Shown piece by piece: positions 60,588 through 64,000 of a stretch of DNA of 64,000 nt; within the stretch, counting starts at the first letter, position 1, and the number at the start of each line of letters is the position of its first letter. The position numbers were made by a program, and so were the translations under genes. Under the pieces are notes generated by a model. It did no database searches and had not been told where the DNA came from. It saw only the letters and a program-made list of their open reading frames with translations. Source of the stretch: Bacteroidota bacterium (GTDB lineage Bacteria > Bacteroidota > Bacteroidia > UKL13-3); contig CANJUD010000011.1 in assembly GCA_947477885.1 (NCBI GenBank), forward strand, positions 1 to 64,000, written 5' to 3'.

Positions 60588-61469
60588 ATGAGCGTTTTAG
60601 TAAATAAAAATTCCAAAGTAATAGTACAAGGATTTACAGGTGGCGAAGGAACATTTCACGCTACACAAATGATTGAGTATGGCACACAGGTAGTTGGCGG
60701 TGTAACACCCGGCAAAGGCGGAACCACACATTTGGACAAGCCCGTATTTAATACTGTAGCTGATGCAGTAACACAAACAGGTGCCAATGTTTCCATCATA
60801 TTTGTTCCCCCGGCTTTTGCTGCAGATGCAATTATGGAAGCTGCCGAAGCAGGAATAAAAGTAATCGTTTGTATTACTGAAGGAATTCCCACACAGGATA
60901 TGATAACTGCAAAAAAATATTTGAATGGAAAAGATTGCAGATTAATCGGACCTAACTGCCCAGGTATTATAACACCGGAAGAAGCAAAGGTTGGGATTAT
61001 GCCAGGCTTTGTATTTAAGAAAGGCAATATTGGTATCGTTTCTAAATCAGGAACGCTAACTTATGAAGCTGCTGACCAAATAGTAAAACAAGGAATGGGA
61101 ATAAGTACAGCCATAGGAATAGGCGGCGATCCCGTGATAGGAACAACCACCAAAGAAGCAGTGCAAATGCTTATGGAAGACCCAGAAACAGAAGGCATAG
61201 TAATGATTGGCGAAATAGGTGGAACCATGGAAGCCGATGCAGCACGCTGGATAAAAGCACACGGCACGAAACCTGTAGTAGGATTTATTGCTGGTCAAAC
61301 AGCTCCTCCGGGAAGACGCATGGGGCATGCTGGTGCAATTGTAGGTGGCGATGAAGATACCGCGGCTGCCAAAATGAAAATAATGGCCGAGTGCGGAATC
61401 AATGTAGTGGAATCGCCTGCAAATATTGGCGTAATGATGACCAAGGCACTTGCAACTATATCAGGATAA
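60588..61469 (+). CDS. sucD: Succinate-CoA ligase, alpha subunit
   Basis: 293 residues. CoA-binding [37 protein letters not shown], the phospho-His in [13 protein letters not shown] (about His246), and TITEGIPT-like [11 protein letters not shown]. It forms succinyl-CoA ligase with SucC, whose gene is not here. TCA-cycle enzyme. Followed 35 bp later by a crotonase. Confidence 0.97.
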   Translation: MSVLVNKNSKVIVQGFTGGEGTFHATQMIEYGTQVVGGVTPGKGGTTHLDKPVFNTVADAVTQTGANVSIIFVPPAFAADAIMEAAEAGIKVIVCITEGIPTQDMITAKKYLNGKDCRLIGPNCPGIITPEEAKVGIMPGFVFKKGNIGIVSKSGTLTYEAADQIVKQGMGISTAIGIGGDPVIGTTTKEAVQMLMEDPETEGIVMIGEIGGTMEADAARWIKAHGTKPVVGFIAGQTAPPGRRMGHAGAIVGGDEDTAAAKMKIMAECGINVVESPANIGVMMTKALATISG

Positions 61470-61504
61470 AATACTTTTTTAATTATAATACTAATCAATA
61501 AATA

Positions 61505-62290
61505 ATGTACAATAATTTATTAACTAGAATAAGTGAGGGCGTGCTTACTATCACTATCAACCGTGAATCGAAGCTTAATGCCCTTACTATTGAAACTATT
61601 CGCGAAATATACGATGCAATAAAAACTGCTGAAGCAAATGATGAAGTTGCAGGTATTATAATTACCGGTGCGGGAACAAAAGCATTTGTTGCTGGAGCAG
61701 ATATTTCAGAGTTTGCAAATTTTAATGTGGAGCAAGGAACCGAAATGGCGCAGAATGGTCATAGAGTTTTTAATGCGATTGAAAATAGTTCGAAGCCTGT
61801 AATTGCTGCCGTTAATGGTTTTGCATTGGGCGGTGGCTGCGAATTGGCAATGGCTTGTCACTTAAGAGTGGCTGCTGAAAATGCAAAATTTGGACAACCC
61901 GAAGTTAACTTGGGTATTATACCAGGTTATGCTGGCACACAAAGATTAGCTCAATTAGTAGGCAAAGGCAAAGCACTGGAATTATTAATGACTGCTGAAG
62001 TTATTGGAGCTGCTGAAGCAAAAGAATTAGGCTTGGTAAATCATGTAGTTCCAGCAGATCAATTGCTTGCAAAATGCCATGAAATATTGGATAAAATAAA
62101 AAGCAAATCGCCCATGGCTATTGCCAAAGTGATAGACTGCGTAAACACCCAATATCAAAAAGACAAGCCTGGTTTTGATAGAGAGGTAGAATTATTTGGC
62201 CAATGTTTTGCTACAGATGACTTTAAAGAAGGCACAAATGCATTTATAGAAAAACGTAAGCCTTCGTTTGGTAAATTGCTGTCAGTATAA
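61505..62290 (+). CDS. Enoyl-CoA hydratase (crotonase)
   Basis: 261 residues. Both catalytic glutamates are present (GGGCELAMACHLRVA and QPEVNLGIIPGYAGTQRL), and VAGADISEFA forms the oxyanion hole; so it should be an active short-chain enoyl-CoA or 3-hydroxybutyryl-CoA hydratase, unlike the other hydratase of this window. Co-directional with sucD. Confidence 0.95.
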   Translation: MYNNLLTRISEGVLTITINRESKLNALTIETIREIYDAIKTAEANDEVAGIIITGAGTKAFVAGADISEFANFNVEQGTEMAQNGHRVFNAIENSSKPVIAAVNGFALGGGCELAMACHLRVAAENAKFGQPEVNLGIIPGYAGTQRLAQLVGKGKALELLMTAEVIGAAEAKELGLVNHVVPADQLLAKCHEILDKIKSKSPMAIAKVIDCVNTQYQKDKPGFDREVELFGQCFATDDFKEGTNAFIEKRKPSFGKLLSV

Positions 62291-62376
62291 GTTGCCACTC
62301 TTCTCCAAAGTTTGCTAACACAAAAAACCATTGAACAATTAACATTTACAATTATCATAAACCAAAAAAAACACCA

Positions 62377-62697
62377 ATGACAACTAAAATCAAAACCCTT
62401 GCAAAAACCTTCAGCGTTGCTTCAATAATTTTTCTAGCATCATGCGCAAAAACACCTGTAGGTTGTTTTACCACCGATAAAGGAAAGACCGCAAAAGTTA
62501 ACGAAGAGATACAATTTAATGCATCGTGCAGCACAGATGCGGATACATATCTTTGGGACTATGGCGATGGTTCAACAGGAAGCGGATCCTCAACAAAACA
62601 CAAATATTCAACAGCAAAAATATATTCAGTGATGCTAAAGGTGAGTAACAAAAGTAAATCTTCCTCGATTAGTCAAGATGTGACAATAAATCCTTAA
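62377..62697 (+). CDS. Small PKD-domain lipoprotein
   Basis: 106 residues. Lipobox IIFLASC at about residues 18-24. A PKD domain spans about 30-105, with LWDYGDGSTGSGSSTKHKYS. It would be displayed on the membrane surface. No partner evident; promoter not clear. Confidence 0.8.
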   Translation: MTTKIKTLAKTFSVASIIFLASCAKTPVGCFTTDKGKTAKVNEEIQFNASCSTDADTYLWDYGDGSTGSGSSTKHKYSTAKIYSVMLKVSNKSKSSSISQDVTINP

Positions 62698-62836
62698 GCA
62701 TACCATTTGCAAAAGCAAATAAAGGACTATTGTTAGCATGGAATTTGAAAGGTCTAAAATCATAAATTATTTTCCGACAACCATCGGGGCCTCTTTGTTA
62801 AATCAATTTGATATTATATAAATTCGCAGTCATATT

Positions 62837-63862
62837 ATGAAGTTGCGAATACTCTTATATCCTTTCTCGATTATATATCATATAATAACTGCAACACGTA
62901 ATAAGTTATTTGATATAGGTATTCTTCAACAAAAGAACTTTAATATTCCTATCATAGGTGTGGGCAATCTAAATACTGGAGGCACAGGCAAAACACCGAA
63001 TGTGGCCTATATCGCCAAGCTATTACAGAAACAAAATATAAATGTAGCTACTTTAAGCCGTGGTTATGGCCGCAAAAGCAAAGGATATATATTAGCAAAC
63101 AAAGAACACACTGCTTTGCAAATAGGTGATGAACCCTTTGAACTATATCACAATATAGAAAATTTACATGTAGCAGTTTGCGAAAACCGAATTAATGGTG
63201 TCGAAGAACTTCTCAAATCTGTTAAACCTGACGCTATTATCTTGGATGATAATTTCCAACATCGTTATGTGAAACCAAGTTTGCAAATTTTGCTTACTAG
63301 TTATGATGATTTTTTTTATGATGACCATATATTACCCGCAGGTAATCTGCGTGAAAGCATATCTGGTGCAAGCAGAGCAGATATTGTAGTTATTAGTAAA
63401 TGCCCAGAGAATTTAGGCGATGAACAAAAATCAACAATAAAAAAAAATATATATAAATATACACAAGCACCTGTTTTTTTTAGCACCTATAAATATGGTT
63501 CATTATATAGTTTTAATAATAAAAATATTACTACAATAAAAGATATTATATTAGTAACCGGTTTAGCAAATACTGATTATTTGAAATCATATATTGAACA
63601 GCATTATAATATAATAGAACATTTAAAATACCCCGATCATTATATATATAAAGAAGAAGATATAAAAGAATGGGGGCATAAATATAAAAGTAATTTTGTT
63701 ACTGGGGCTGTTATTATAACTACAGAAAAAGATGCTGCTCGTCTGCAAGCATTTAATTTAGCGATAGAAATCCCTATAATGGTTTTGCCAATTGAAGTGG
63801 ATTTGGGAGCAGCTGAAAAAGAATTTGATAGTCTAATCTCAGGACTTACAAAAACCCAATAA
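62837..63862 (+). CDS. lpxK: Tetraacyldisaccharide 4'-kinase
   Basis: 341 residues. N-terminal helix, the P-loop GNLNTGGTGKTP (about 43-54), TLSRGYGRKSKGY, and ILDDNFQHR with catalytic Asp. It phosphorylates lipid A precursor at the 4' position. The 3' end overlaps the convergent HIT gene by 17 bp. Confidence 0.95.
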   Translation: MKLRILLYPFSIIYHIITATRNKLFDIGILQQKNFNIPIIGVGNLNTGGTGKTPNVAYIAKLLQKQNINVATLSRGYGRKSKGYILANKEHTALQIGDEPFELYHNIENLHVAVCENRINGVEELLKSVKPDAIILDDNFQHRYVKPSLQILLTSYDDFFYDDHILPAGNLRESISGASRADIVVISKCPENLGDEQKSTIKKNIYKYTQAPVFFSTYKYGSLYSFNNKNITTIKDIILVTGLANTDYLKSYIEQHYNIIEHLKYPDHYIYKEEDIKEWGHKYKSNFVTGAVIITTEKDAARLQAFNLAIEIPIMVLPIEVDLGAAEKEFDSLISGLTKTQ

Positions 63863-64000
63863 TTTTTTTAGCCACATCAGCCAATTCTTCTTGGCTTGGT
63901 TTCAATTTGGCTCGTGTAAAATTCAAATCATCAGCCGTATCTATAGGCACTAAATGTATATGTGCATGGGGCACTTCTAATCCGATAACAGCTAAGCCTA
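63846..64000 (-). CDS. HIT family protein, C-terminal part (runs off the window)
   Basis: 50 residues at the right edge, no start visible. GLAVIGLEVPHAHIHLVPID contains the HxHxHxx histidine triad, followed by a helical tail to the TAA at 63846-63848. Such proteins are nucleotide hydrolases or transferases. Stop and motif are complete; the N-terminal half lies outside. Confidence 0.85.
   Translation of the reverse strand, partial: GLAVIGLEVPHAHIHLVPIDTADDLNFTRAKLKPSQEELADVAKKIIGFL

Overview
The window is an AT-rich stretch of a Bacteroidota chromosome, probably a Sphingobacteria/Chitinophagales/Flavobacteria-like environmental lineage. The evidence is: several secreted proteins with type IX secretion (T9SS) C-terminal sorting domains and a PorP/SprF protein; a complete alternative complex III operon (actABCDEF); promoters of the form TTG-N19-TAnnTTTG; almost no Shine-Dalgarno sequences; and families found mainly in this phylum (PG_1098-like methyltransferase, DUF1800/DUF1501 pair). 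No rRNA, CRISPR array, complete prophage or recognisable transposase was seen.

Layout. 1-456: a structured 137-bp tandem repeat. 457-7617: a giant T9SS cargo protein with two seven-bladed RCC1-like propellers and eight Ig-like repeats. 7807-11705 (minus): an overlapping operon folA-coaX-outer membrane protein-lptC-58-aa membrane protein-coiled-coil protein. 11857-16508: a secreted propeller protein, an MlaE/MlaF lipid transporter pair, a sensor kinase and a hypothetical. 16547-18112 (minus): an enoyl-CoA hydratase gene followed by a PIN/RHH toxin-antitoxin pair and then a second, diverged copy of the hydratase 3' end. 18135-22234: fabD, a methyltransferase, small lipoproteins, osmC and nadC, with dispersed repeats starting at stop codons. 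22261-24084: a relic of a mobile-element polyvalent protein (kinase-like plus HExxH domains). 24319-31878: ribosomal protein Thx, DUF1800/DUF1501, hypotheticals, PorP/SprF and DUF1761. 32060-40586: actABCDEF. 40639-43348: acetyltransferase, small membrane protein, polytopic membrane protein and aroQ. 43390-43657: tRNA-Pro(GGG) and initiator tRNA-fMet. 43685-48694: LVIVD-type T9SS protein, apaG, a conserved unknown, phosphosulfolactate synthase, a YwqK-like protein, a PLP enzyme and 3-hydroxyanthranilate dioxygenase. 49090-57431: purF, leucyl aminopeptidase, thiolase, a Ycf48-like T9SS protein, a Ycf48-like pseudogene and a LolC/E-type permease. 57483-64000: a hypothetical, M1 aminopeptidase, sucD, crotonase, PKD lipoprotein, lpxK and the end of a HIT-family gene.

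Functionally this is mostly core metabolism and envelope biogenesis: LPS export and lipid A (lptC, lpxK), lipid trafficking (mlaEF, lolC/E), fatty acid synthesis and acyl-CoA turnover (fabD, two hydratases, thiolase, sucD), NAD synthesis (HAAO, nadC), and respiration (ACIII). Interspersed are large cell-surface proteins exported by T9SS. The least ordinary signals are (i) the repeat families that begin at, or supply, the stop codons of purF, pepN, lolE, fabD and nadC; (ii) the toxin-antitoxin module bracketed by two hydratase 3' ends; (iii) the polyvalent-protein relic; (iv) a perfect palindrome that looks like a two-way promoter giving nearly leaderless mRNAs; and (v) the double RCC1 propeller protein. 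I did not find a convincing new defence or biosynthetic system. All assignments are from reading the sequence; no database search was possible.
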